DNA from: an uncultured Pseudomonadota bacterium
GTDB lineage: Bacteria; Pseudomonadota; Gammaproteobacteria; Burkholderiales; SG8-39
Assembly: GCA_903895005.1 (NCBI GenBank)
Contig: CAITSH010000094.1
Coordinates: 1 to 15,784, forward strand
Reading direction: 5' to 3'
DNA length: 15,784 nt
Each line of letters begins with the position of its first letter. Positions within the stretch are counted from its first letter, which is position 1. A program made the translations under genes and the position numbers. This document shows, in pieces, positions 1-6,958 of this stretch. Under the pieces are notes generated by a model, which was not told where the DNA came from, ran no database searches, and saw nothing but the letters and a program-made list of their open reading frames with translations.

Positions 1-450
1 ACCGGTGCCTCGCAAAAAAACGACGGCCCGGCCTCCGATGACGTACGACTGAACGGCAGCTACAGCCAGACACGCTGGTCCGAGGAGGAAGGCGGACGGG
101 TCTACCGGCACGACCTGCGCGCGCTGCTCGAATACCAGAGGGCATCGGGCAAAAGCGTGCGGCAATGGGCGCAATGGGAGCGCCTTGACATACCGATTCT
201 GGTGATACGCGGCAATGAGACCGACGCCTTGCTGCCCGAGACACTGAAGCGCATGCAAAAGAAAAAATCCGTGACAAGCATGCACATCCCGTTCACCGGC
301 CACACCCCGACGCTGAGCGACCCCAACCACATCGCCTGCATTGGCGCCTGGCTGCGCAACGACCCGGCGCTGACGCGGGAATTTTCCAGCCCCTACGCCC
401 CCCTGCCACCGGGTTCGGAAAAACGCACCGGAGCGCGGCCGCTCATCTGA
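1..450 (+). CDS. Alpha/beta hydrolase, C-terminal part (5' end outside window)
   Basis: The reading frame is open from base 1 to the TGA at 448-450, giving 149 residues of the C-terminal half of a protein whose start lies upstream. The visible part has the late layout of an alpha/beta hydrolase. A strand (PILVIRG, about residues 65-71 of the fragment) is followed by the acidic turn NETD (72-75), which would supply the catalytic acid. FTGHTP follows, with the likely catalytic His at 101, and then a final helix ending in a WL pair. The nucleophile elbow (GxSxG) must lie upstream and cannot be checked, so the substrate is unknown; esterase, lactonase and haloalkane-type activities are all possible. 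The last ~25 residues (rich in Pro, Ser and Ala) look disordered. The gene converges with the phosphatase-like gene at 544-1077, with about 93 bp between stops. Confidence 0.75.
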   Translation, partial: TGASQKNDGPASDDVRLNGSYSQTRWSEEEGGRVYRHDLRALLEYQRASGKSVRQWAQWERLDIPILVIRGNETDALLPETLKRMQKKKSVTSMHIPFTGHTPTLSDPNHIACIGAWLRNDPALTREFSSPYAPLPPGSEKRTGARPLI

Positions 451-543
451 AGCGCCTTACGGTGGCGGCCTGGCTTGGCGGCGCCCCCTTGCGGCGTGCC
501 GCTGCTTTCTACCAGCCGCGCTTGCGGCCGCGCCTTACGGCCC
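451..543. other. Convergent intergenic region with repeated 11-mer and weak hairpin
   Basis: This 93-bp spacer separates two convergent genes. The 11-mer GCGCCTTACGG occurs at 452-462 and again at 530-540. A short GC hairpin (GCGG-CGTG-CCGC, 491-502) is followed by TGCTTTCT (503-510). It could act as a weak terminator for the hydrolase gene, but the stem is only 4-5 bp and the T tract is interrupted. No gene is visible here. Confidence 0.3.
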
Positions 544-1077
544 TCACCTACGCACGCCTTCTGGCGGCAACTCGAAAGCAATCACCTCGGCGTTGCCCGC
601 CGGCGGGCGGGCACCGTCCTCGAGCAGCAGGTTGAGCATGCGCGCCACCCCCTTGCTCGATACCACCAGCGGGCAGGCGTCAATGTGGGAACGCAACCCC
701 GCCAGCGCCAAGGCAACGCGATCACCAAAGGCATCCTCGGACTCCCCGCCTGGCGGGGTCTGCCGCGCCTTCAGCAGATGCTCGGTTTCAGCAATCGGGC
801 GCCCGTTCCAATCACCCAGCAGACGCTCGCAAAACAGCGCGTCGGTGCGGATCGGCACCCCGCCCAGCCCCGCCGCAATCAGTGCGGCGGTGCGCTGCGT
901 GCGCAGCAAGGGGCTGGCGATGATGACTCCGATGCCCAGGCCGGCAAGCCGGGGCACGATGCCCATGGCCTGCGCTTCGCCGTGCGCGGTGAGCGCGATG
1001 TCCTGGTCGCCACCGCAGCGCAGACCGCGCAGGTTGTATTCGGTTTCACCATGCCGTACAAAATAAAACCTCGCCAT
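544..1077 (-). CDS. Histidine phosphatase (phosphoglycerate mutase-like) family protein lacking the second catalytic His
   Basis: A 177-residue protein of the histidine phosphatase superfamily (phosphoglycerate mutase/CobC/SixA-like), cytosolic, with no signal peptide or membrane segment. The N-terminal signature FVRHGETEYN is intact, with the phospho-accepting His at residue 9 and Arg at 8. The second conserved block ASPLLRTQRTA (54-64) supplies the next Arg, and ERLLGDWNGRP (84-94) contains the usual acidic residue. The second catalytic His, normally in a V-[SA]-H-G motif, is missing: the aligned stretch reads LVVSSKGVARM (137-147), with Ser-Lys where His-Gly is expected. Family members act on phosphosugars, nucleotides, alpha-ribazole phosphate or phosphoproteins, and the substrate here cannot be told. 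The ATG start fits the position of the RHG motif, and a GGGG stretch lies 9-12 nt upstream. The gene is alone and convergent with the hydrolase at 1-450. Confidence 0.85.
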   Translation of the reverse strand: MARFYFVRHGETEYNLRGLRCGGDQDIALTAHGEAQAMGIVPRLAGLGIGVIIASPLLRTQRTAALIAAGLGGVPIRTDALFCERLLGDWNGRPIAETEHLLKARQTPPGGESEDAFGDRVALALAGLRSHIDACPLVVSSKGVARMLNLLLEDGARPPAGNAEVIAFELPPEGVRR

Positions 1078-1246
1078 CCGACAATCCCCGCATCAGTAAA
1101 GCAGGCCGCCATCGGCCGCTATTTCTTGCTGGACGGTGTTTAACCATCCCTACCGGCAAAATGCGACTGCGCCTGTGGTGCCTGCCCCGGGCGTCTCACT
1201 ATCCCGCTACATCGCTATACCACTATCCTTGGAACAAGCATAACGC

Positions 1247-1292
1247 GGCAGAGGCCTGGTGCCGCCCCGCCGCAGTCGGGGCCCAGGCTGCC
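1247..1292. other. Imperfect GC-rich hairpin
   Basis: Three short stems stack in order: GGCAG with CTGCC, CCTGG with CCAGG, and GCCCC with GGGGC. Small left-arm bulges and a loop around CGCCGCAGTC complete it. No T run follows on either strand, so a classical Rho-independent terminator is not supported. It may still mark the 3' end of the minus-strand channel transcript. Confidence 0.3.
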
Positions 1293-1303
1293 TTGTCGGC
1301 GCT

Positions 1304-1323
1304 AATTTCTATAAATTTCTATA
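1304..1323. repeat. Perfect tandem duplication of AATTTCTATA
   Basis: The decamer AATTTCTATA occurs twice head to tail (1304-1313, 1314-1323) and is followed by ATTTTCC. The AT tracts are in phase with one helical turn, which favours intrinsic bending. Read on either strand it offers several TATA-like -10 hexamers, so it is a plausible promoter for the minus-strand phosphatase gene about 230 bp away. Confidence 0.5.
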
Positions 1324-1395
1324 ATTTTCCAGCAATACCTTTATTTGTTTCCCGCTGCGCCGCTTCCACTTGCTGCATCTTTTGCTGCAGGTCTT

Positions 1396-1435
1396 GTCTT
1401 GGTGCGTCTTAGCGCGTCTTAGCGCGTCTTAGCGA
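1396..1435. repeat. Four-unit decamer array (GTCTTAGCGC)
   Basis: The units are GTCTTGGTGC (degenerate, 1396-1405), GTCTTAGCGC (1406-1415), GTCTTAGCGC (1416-1425) and GTCTTAGCGA (1426-1435). The array runs into the 3' end of the minus-strand channel gene, whose TAA stop (1431-1429) and last Arg codon lie in the final unit. Each full unit brings another in-register TTA, read as TAA on the minus strand. Confidence 0.7.
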
Positions 1436-2529
1436 AAAGCCACGAAAGGCAGAACAATGTTGAGCAGCGCAAAGCCGATGCTTATGGACAACCATGAAGC
1501 GCGGTCCAACTGCCTGGAGAATTCCTTCTCGTCCTTGCGCAGATAAAAGTAGCCTGAGGTCAGGGAAGCCGCGACGCATAGGGAAATGGTGAAAAGACCG
1601 ATGCTCGTGACAAAGTCCGGCAGGCCAAACTGGCCCGAGGTTGGAACCATGGAATTGACAATATAGGTGTTCGCGACGGTGCCAAAATAGGCGGCGGACG
1701 GAATGGCAAACCGCGGCCCCGCATCGGACGGACGGATGAAAAAACTGCCGAGCGTGAGTATCACGCCTGCAAACAGGCCGAGGAAAATCTTCAGATACAC
1801 GCCCAAGCCCTCGCGCTTGATCGTCAGCGCAAAGTTGTATTCGCTATAGGTGGTGCGCTGGCCTTCCTTGACGCGCGGATCACCGTGCGTCGTCAAGTAG
1901 GTATGGGCTTTGACGACATGCTGAAAACCGTCGATCGTATATCCGGGCACCCTGACGCGGCTGCTGCGGTTAGCCGCAGTGTCGGCGACATAGCGCAGTT
2001 TGGACACGTCGCGCTCGGAGTCCTCGATGTAAATGTTCAACATGTGATCATCCAGCGGGCTGCGCGTCGTGTTGAAAAACTTCGTCATTCTGCCCACCAG
2101 CTTGTAGCTTCGGTAGTGGGTGCCGTCCGCTGCGGAATAACTGTCCTGCAACTCCTTTTTCTCAATCCTGCCGTCCACCACTTGAAAGCTGCGGCCCGGG
2201 TCAAATGATTCATCGCCCTTCCAGCGGAACCAGACGTAGAACGTCGCCGTCCAGAACGAATCGCGGATCGAGAGGGTTTCAATGCCATCCAGATAAATCC
2301 CGACATGCACCGGAGTAAACCCGTCCCCGGGCGGCAGCGCGTCGGGCTGCGTCTTGCCCGGTTCGCGGGCATTGGGGTCCATGCGCAGGAGGTGATTGCG
2401 GTGGGTGACCTGCTCGTCCTCCAGCACAACAGACACAGCCATCACCCCGAGCGTGCTGTAGAGGAGCACGATCGAAAAAACCCAAACCCTGATGAACAGG
2501 GTTCTTTTTGGCGGCAGTTCATTTGACAT
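1429..2529 (-). CDS. Prokaryotic pentameric ligand-gated ion channel (Pro-loop receptor) homologue
   Basis: An inner-membrane protein of 366 residues from the ATG at 2529; an in-frame TTG at 2535 is less likely. AGGAG lies 10 nt before the ATG. Residue numbers below count from the TTG. The order fits the pentameric ligand-gated channel family. A signal or anchor segment (about 11-36) precedes an extracellular beta-rich domain containing VHVGIYLDGI and FTA-like TFYVWFRW. A Pro-loop segment RSPLDDHMLNIYIED (158-172) matches the family's PFD...L.I.IED pattern. Four membrane spans follow, at about 245-267, 276-296, 304-330 and 347-366. The Pro in the span 2-3 loop (298) and the Asp starting span 3 (307) are also typical. 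No Cys-loop cysteines are present, as in other bacterial members. Family members open a cation or anion pore on binding protons or small ligands; the ligand here is unknown. It lies downstream of a binding protein and a permease on the same strand. Confidence 0.7.
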   Translation of the reverse strand: MSNELPPKRTLFIRVWVFSIVLLYSTLGVMAVSVVLEDEQVTHRNHLLRMDPNAREPGKTQPDALPPGDGFTPVHVGIYLDGIETLSIRDSFWTATFYVWFRWKGDESFDPGRSFQVVDGRIEKKELQDSYSAADGTHYRSYKLVGRMTKFFNTTRSPLDDHMLNIYIEDSERDVSKLRYVADTAANRSSRVRVPGYTIDGFQHVVKAHTYLTTHGDPRVKEGQRTTYSEYNFALTIKREGLGVYLKIFLGLFAGVILTLGSFFIRPSDAGPRFAIPSAAYFGTVANTYIVNSMVPTSGQFGLPDFVTSIGLFTISLCVAASLTSGYFYLRKDEKEFSRQLDRASWLSISIGFALLNIVLPFVAFR

Positions 2530-2734
2530 GGGCAAAGCTCTCCTGTTGCGGGCGCTCTAAAGGGCACGGTGACCGGGGCACCGGTCAGGCATGGCGAATA
2601 TAGCGCAGCCGGTGCGGCATCCGGCATCGGACGCGGGGCAAGGGTCCCGCCGCCGGGTCAAAATCAAGGGGCGTTTGAATGGATGCCGACAGGCGTGCCG
2701 CTCGCGATTCATTCGTCGTGGGTATTTATCGTGC
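2530..2734 (-). other. Leader/spacer upstream of the channel gene with a perfect hairpin
   Basis: This 205-bp gap between the binding-protein gene and the channel gene could hold a separate promoter for the channel. The clearest element is a perfect 7-bp stem with a 4-nt loop, TGACCGG-GGCA-CCGGTCA (2570-2587), which ends about 40 nt before the channel start. No T tract follows it in the direction of transcription. The AGGAG site near 2539-2543 belongs to the channel gene. Nothing else is recognisable. Confidence 0.5.
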
Positions 2735-3766
2735 TTATTCGTAGTAATTATTGGTGGCTCGCGCGAACGCCTCGTAGAGCGGCGGCAGGCTGATCCCGCG
2801 CTTTGCCATCAGGGGATGCCGTGCGTAGACCAGATACTGCCGTGGCATCACCTGCGGGATGTCTTTCGGCGTCACACCGCCGGAGAGCACCTGGATCGCC
2901 ATGCGGGCGGCGACCTCGCCCTGCTCAAAGCCTGAGGCCCCGAGGGCGAACATGCCCCCATCCTCGACCATGAAGCCGCCAATACCCACCACCGGCACCG
3001 GCGAATTGGCCTCGGTCCAGTTCATGAGATCGGCCGGGGCGACCAATTTTTTCATCGCTGCGGTCTCATAGACGTTGCGGTAGTTGGACACCAGAATCAA
3101 GTCAGCCTTGCCCTTCGCGCCAAGGACCGCCTTTTTCCATTCGTCAAAGCTGCCGGTTGCCACAGAGTCGACGATCCTGAAAGGCGCCCATTCGAATGCT
3201 TCGATCGCGTTGGAATCGGTCAACACCGAGTCGGAACGGTCACCCAGTTGCATGACCCGGCGGCCAAGCGGCACGCCGCCGGCCAGACGCATATCGAGCA
3301 GCGCCGTGCGCAGGTCCGTGAGCGGCTTTCTCTCATAGATGCCGGTCACATTGCCGGCCTTGCCGTAGCCGTACGCCTGCACCGAGCCGTTGATACCGGC
3401 AAATATGATCGAAATACCCGGCTTGCCGGCGAACGCCTGGGCGGCATAGAGCTGTGCGTCGTCGTCCACGGCAATGATCAGCGCCGGGTTGAGTGACTCG
3501 ATGGCCCGTCGTGCTATCGCGCCGGCGTTTTGCTTGAACTGCTTTTCCGGATGGTTCTTGGTGTCCATGTAGTGCCAATGCACCTTGTATCCGAGCTTCG
3601 CATCGAGCGACCGCTTGAGGCCGGAGTCAATATCGCGCGTCCAGGAATAATCGCGCGAATAGCTGTGCAGCACCAGGATGCGCGGCTGGCTCAACTTGAA
3701 CCAGGTGGCGCCTACGAGGGCAAGCCCCAGAAAGACCCAGATCAGGATGATTTTCAGCTTGCGCAT
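2735..3766 (-). CDS. Periplasmic ABC-type substrate-binding protein (ABC_sub_bind-like)
   Basis: A 343-residue protein that starts with a hydrophobic segment (about residues 6-22 after MRKLK) and no lipobox Cys, so it is exported or anchored facing the periplasm. The mature part opens with ILVLHSYSRDYSWTRDIDSG, the first strand and loop typical of ABC_sub_bind family periplasmic proteins and of related sensor modules. Later segments such as PALIIAVDDDAQ, GISIIFAGI and VPVVGIGGF show the alternating strand-helix pattern of a two-lobed binding protein. I chose the ATG at 3766 because it overlaps the permease stop in a TGATG, a common translational coupling arrangement; an upstream TTG at 3790 is possible but weaker. 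No ABC permease or ATPase gene is nearby. The protein may therefore serve the coupled permease or the ligand-gated channel as a sensor. The ligand cannot be read from sequence. Confidence 0.75.
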   Translation of the reverse strand: MRKLKIILIWVFLGLALVGATWFKLSQPRILVLHSYSRDYSWTRDIDSGLKRSLDAKLGYKVHWHYMDTKNHPEKQFKQNAGAIARRAIESLNPALIIAVDDDAQLYAAQAFAGKPGISIIFAGINGSVQAYGYGKAGNVTGIYERKPLTDLRTALLDMRLAGGVPLGRRVMQLGDRSDSVLTDSNAIEAFEWAPFRIVDSVATGSFDEWKKAVLGAKGKADLILVSNYRNVYETAAMKKLVAPADLMNWTEANSPVPVVGIGGFMVEDGGMFALGASGFEQGEVAARMAIQVLSGGVTPKDIPQVMPRQYLVYARHPLMAKRGISLPPLYEAFARATNNYYE

Positions 3767-5610
3767 CACATCAGCCCCATCCAGGACCAAAGGGGGATGC
3801 TGGCATATACGCCCGCCAGCCGGACCAGATTCATGAACAGGTTGAACTTCAGGAACGCGCTCTCGTCATACACGCCTTTTTCCCGAAGCGCGTCCCTGAA
3901 CTGCTGGTAGTGCGGACACTGGTAGGGGAGCAGCCACAAGTCACCCAGCAGCAGCAGGATAAAGCCGATCACCCAGGCATGGATGCCGGCATGACTGGCA
4001 AGGGGCATGAAAATCGTCGCGCACAGCGCGATCGTGGCCGTGTTGGGAATCGCGGTGCGCAGCACCATCACGACAACGAACAGGATCGCAACAAAAGAAT
4101 TGAAGTCGGTGCGCATCACCTCGCTGAGAAAAACCAGGTGCCCGCTGATCCACTTGTCGAGGCCAAAATAAGCGAAAAGGTTGAGGATGCCGACAAGGCT
4201 CCCGAGGTAAATCAGCGAAGGCCAGTCGGTTTTTTCGCGAAACTCGTTTTTTCGCAGCAAGCCGAATAAAAGCAGCGCGTAGAGAATGGCCATTCCAAGC
4301 CAGGATGGCGGGACATTGTGCATGGACGTGGTAACCACGCCGAGGGCAAAAACCAGCACGCCGGCAATCGCCGCCCACTCCCTTGTCTTTATGCGGCCAA
4401 GCAGCGAGAGCTGGACTTCAACCTGCGCCTTGGAGATATGGCTCTCCTCTTTGTTCGGGAACGCCACGGCAATGGCAAGAAAATAAAGGATCAGCATCGA
4501 CGCCGCTGCGGCGGCGGAGGCAAGCGTCCAATAAAGCCATTGAAAATGCTCCTGCTGCTGCGGCTGGAGTAGTCCGAATATTACAAAGTTGACCGAACGG
4601 CTGGTCATGAAACAGGCGGAAAGCAGTGTCGCCCCGGTGAAGGCGGCGACTGCAAGCCGGGTTGCCGCCTTGCCGCGCAGTTCAAATTTCACCGTCTCCA
4701 CCATATCGATCAGGAACGGTGCCACCAGCACCGCGCGCGCGTTGATTGAGGGAACGATGGGGGTGAGCAGCATGCCGGTGAGCATCAAACCCAGGTTATG
4801 CCCGCTGGCGGTGTTGGGCAGGTAACGAAGCAGCCACAGCAGGAAACGAAAAGAAAGACCGGACAGCACCACGACCGTACCCAGCCCGAGGATGCTCAAG
4901 GCCATGAAAAACCCCTCGGAGGAGAAACCGGCAAGAATGATTTGTGTCGGCGCCAGGCCGAGAGCCAGCGTGGCCATCAGCGCAAACAGCCCCGGAATGA
5001 ACTCGTCGACCAGTTCGAACACCCACATCACCGCCGTGGCCGTAAAGATGGCGAGGAACACCGTGGCCTCGCGGCCAAGCCCCAGATCACTGCCAAAGGC
5101 CAGCACCAGCAGCGGCATGACAATGGCGGCAAACCAACCGACCGCGTGCACCGCGTCCAAACCGCGGCGTGGCAGCGCACGGGGCGCCGCAATCCTTTGT
5201 CGAATGCGCTCACCGCCAAAATTGGCGAGCAAGGAAAAATAAAACTGCGCCTGGTGGCCCGGGTTGTATTGGTTGAGCCCGGCAAGGCTCGCCCTGGGGA
5301 TGGCGAAGGCCACCACGTCGGTCAGCGCAACCGCTTGCGACAGGTAATGCGGCACCTCGGTTGCAGCCTCCTCGCCAAACCGCGTCGATTCAACCGCGAT
5401 CTTCTTCCCGCCGGGCGTCACCAGTTCGACGCTGCCCTCGTGCAGCAGATACAGAAATTTCGCATCCGCATCGGCAAGATAGATGGTCTCGCCCGCCTTG
5501 AATCGCCGTTCCTGCACGTTGCGCAAGATACGCGCGAGGCTCTCGTTGAGGCTGCGCGAAATGATCGGGTCCGAGGTCAGCCTTTGGGCGGCGCGTAAGC
5601 TTTCGGACAT
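3766..5610 (-). CDS. Cyclic nucleotide-binding domain fused to SLC13/ion-transporter-superfamily permease
   Basis: A 614-residue fusion. Residues about 33-130 form a cyclic-nucleotide-binding (CAP-like) beta-roll: RRFKAGETIYLADADAKFLY, LLHEGSVELV and RFGEEAATEV (77-86). In this family the phosphate is held by a Glu in FGE and an Arg a few residues later. FGE is present at 78-80, but the aligned Arg position reads Gln92 (LSQAVAL), so cAMP or cGMP binding is uncertain. Residues about 153-612 are a polytopic membrane domain with around 10-12 hydrophobic spans and two PNTA turns (LPNTASG at 264, IPNTATI at 521). This resembles the divalent anion:sodium symporter (SLC13) branch of the ion transporter superfamily, where such turns line the substrate and ion sites. 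The substrate is probably an anion such as a dicarboxylate or sulfate, by inference. It starts at ATG 5610 without a strong ribosome binding site and ends in a TGATG overlap with the binding-protein gene. Confidence 0.75.
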   Translation of the reverse strand: MSESLRAAQRLTSDPIISRSLNESLARILRNVQERRFKAGETIYLADADAKFLYLLHEGSVELVTPGGKKIAVESTRFGEEAATEVPHYLSQAVALTDVVAFAIPRASLAGLNQYNPGHQAQFYFSLLANFGGERIRQRIAAPRALPRRGLDAVHAVGWFAAIVMPLLVLAFGSDLGLGREATVFLAIFTATAVMWVFELVDEFIPGLFALMATLALGLAPTQIILAGFSSEGFFMALSILGLGTVVVLSGLSFRFLLWLLRYLPNTASGHNLGLMLTGMLLTPIVPSINARAVLVAPFLIDMVETVKFELRGKAATRLAVAAFTGATLLSACFMTSRSVNFVIFGLLQPQQQEHFQWLYWTLASAAAAASMLILYFLAIAVAFPNKEESHISKAQVEVQLSLLGRIKTREWAAIAGVLVFALGVVTTSMHNVPPSWLGMAILYALLLFGLLRKNEFREKTDWPSLIYLGSLVGILNLFAYFGLDKWISGHLVFLSEVMRTDFNSFVAILFVVVMVLRTAIPNTATIALCATIFMPLASHAGIHAWVIGFILLLLGDLWLLPYQCPHYQQFRDALREKGVYDESAFLKFNLFMNLVRLAGVYASIPLWSWMGLM

Positions 5611-6008
5611 GGGCGGGTGTTGGCGTGTTCGCGTGATGGCGTGATGGTCGGAAAATTCCGGGGGTACGCCTCAGGCTACGGAAATAGCGGGTACATCAAT
5701 CGACTGTGGGGCATCGAGGATCAGCGGCGGGAGGCGCAAATTATAGGGGCTATTTTACCCTTTGCCGCAGGCTAATTGCTCCTGCCCCCCAAGCCGATCC
5801 AGAAGCGATCCGATCATCACGGACAAAAATCATTTCGTCGCGATCGGTGCCGCTGCCACCCCGCACAAGTACCAGCACTGTGCTTGGCTGCGTTCGCATC
5901 TTGCCTGCGTAAGGCCCGTTTACCTCGAGGCATGGTGTAATGCCCTGCAACCGCACCGGGCTGGCGAGGCATCAGCCCCCCACTTAAAAAGTCTTCAAGG
6001 GTCCACCC
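5611..6008. other. Divergent intergenic region, promoters expected
   Basis: About 400 bp lie between the minus-strand permease gene and the plus-strand FolE-like gene. A consensus -10 for the minus strand lies at 5740-5745. The first 40 bp next to the permease start contain imperfect GCGTG/GATGG repeats. A 68-codon GTG-started frame on the minus strand (5750-5956) has no ribosome binding site and no recognisable motif, so I do not call it. I found no convincing promoter for the FolE-like gene. Confidence 0.5.
5740..5768 (-). promoter_or_regulatory. Candidate sigma-70 promoter for the permease operon
   Basis: On the minus strand the hexamer TATAAT (5745-5740) is a perfect -10 match. The hexamer 17 bp upstream reads GCGGCA (5768-5763), a poor -35, so an activator may be needed. 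Transcription would start near 5733, leaving a leader of about 120 nt before the ATG at 5610. Confidence 0.35.
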
Positions 6009-6659
6009 ATGAAAAACGACAGCTGCGACCACGAACCTGGCGCATCCGCCGAGGCCGGGCTTATCGGCATCCCGCGCACGGGACAATTCAATCCGGCCGC
6101 GTTTGAGCAAGCCGTGACCGACATGTTGCTCGCCTGCGGCGTCGCGGCCGATTCGGTACACACCGGCAAAACGGCCAAACGCGTGCGCGAGCTATGGGAA
6201 AAACGCCTGCTCGGCGGCTACGCCATCGACCCGGCATCGGTCCTCGGCGCAGGCTTCGAGGACCCGCGTGAAGACATGGTGGTGATACGCGGGATTGCGG
6301 TGTACGGCGTATGCCCGCACCATCTGGTGCCGTTTCGCGGCGTTGCGCATGTGGCCTACGTACCCGGCGGACGCCTGCACGGCTTCGGGCGCATCGCCCG
6401 CATGGTCGATGCCATCGGCAACCGCTTCACCTACCAGGAATGGATGACGCGCGACATAGCCCAGGCGATGGTGACCCATGGGAAAGCCAGGGGCGCCGCC
6501 TGCGTGGTCGAGGCGGAGCAGTTGTGCCTGCTGCTGGGCGAAGACCGGCGCGGCGACGAGCGGGTATATACCCAGGCCTTTACCGGATGCTTCCAGGACA
6601 ACGCCCCGTTACGCATGGAGTTTCTGCGCGCAATCGGCAATAGCAACCGCCTGCCCTGA
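6009..6659 (+). CDS. folE: GTP cyclohydrolase I (FolE-type) homologue with catalytic His replaced by Gln
   Basis: A 216-residue cytosolic protein of the GTP cyclohydrolase I fold. The canonical enzyme converts GTP to 7,8-dihydroneopterin triphosphate, entering folate or pterin synthesis. Zinc ligands are visible as Cys102 and His105 in VCPHHLVPF and Cys173 in AEQLCL; His104 is also kept. Other core blocks are GVAHVAYVPGGRLHGFGRIAR (split as 111-120 and 121-131) and the QE pair in TYQEWMTRDIA (143-144). Two changes stand out. The His two residues before the last Cys ligand, equivalent to E. coli His179, is Gln171. The GLSK segment of the usual enzyme reads GFGR here. The C-terminal block with EDRRGDERVYT resembles a divergent FolE branch rather than the housekeeping one. 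The start ATG has AAGGGT about 6 nt upstream. The gene stands alone and is divergent from the permease operon. It may be a specialised paralogue rather than the folate enzyme. Confidence 0.85.
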   Translation: MKNDSCDHEPGASAEAGLIGIPRTGQFNPAAFEQAVTDMLLACGVAADSVHTGKTAKRVRELWEKRLLGGYAIDPASVLGAGFEDPREDMVVIRGIAVYGVCPHHLVPFRGVAHVAYVPGGRLHGFGRIARMVDAIGNRFTYQEWMTRDIAQAMVTHGKARGAACVVEAEQLCLLLGEDRRGDERVYTQAFTGCFQDNAPLRMEFLRAIGNSNRLP

Positions 6660-6958
6660 TCGCCGCGGGCGGCAAGGTCGCCATGCACACCAGCACCAAA
6701 GAAAACCGCTGTGCCAGGCTTGCCGCCAATACCGCGCAACCGTAACCGGCGGGCATAGGCGTTTTTCAGGAAGGAGTCTGGTGATTACCTCACCGGCTTT
6801 CGCAATGCCCTCTCGACGATCCCCACGCGCTCGCGTGTTCCCGATTTTGACGCACAAGATTTCCGGATAGCGCCCCCCACAGGAACACGCCTTTTTAACG
6901 AAAGCGAAAAACCACATGACACTGCGCAGCCCGGGCCCTGCGCGGCCTCGCCCATTCT

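Larger units (their letters stand above)
1078..1428. other. Intergenic region with two decamer tandem repeats and a hairpin, no convincing gene
   Basis: About 350 bp lie between the start of the phosphatase-like gene and the stop of the channel gene, both on the minus strand. The stretch should therefore hold the terminator of the channel gene and the promoter of the phosphatase gene. It contains an imperfect hairpin (1247-1292), an AT-rich perfect decamer duplication (1304-1323) and a second decamer array (1396-1435) that runs over the channel stop codon. I see no convincing coding sequence on either strand. Confidence 0.6.

Noticed and set aside
475..1143. Plus-strand open frames opposite the phosphatase-like gene
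   Set aside because: They have no recognisable domain, while the minus frame carries the RHGE signature.
1396..1435. CRISPR-like array
   Set aside because: Units are 10 bp, head to tail without spacers, and no cas genes are present. It is a simple tandem repeat.
2530..2535. TTG start at 2535 for the channel gene
   Set aside because: An ATG two codons downstream has better spacing (10 nt) to AGGAG than the TTG (4 nt).
3767..3790. TTG start at 3790 for the binding-protein gene
   Set aside because: The ATG at 3766 gives a TGATG overlap with the permease stop and places a basic n-region directly before the hydrophobic segment.
4798..5598. Plus-strand open frame of 266 codons opposite the permease gene
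   Set aside because: The product is a low-complexity, Gln/Arg/Gly-rich sequence with no motif. It is a shadow of the permease codons.
5750..5956. 68-codon minus-strand frame in the divergent intergenic region
   Set aside because: It has a GTG start, no ribosome binding site and no motif, and it overlaps the probable permease promoter.
6781..6870. 30-codon GTG-started frame with AAGGAG upstream
   Set aside because: It is too short, has a proline/arginine-rich product without motif, and the ribosome binding site is only 4 nt away. This can arise by chance.
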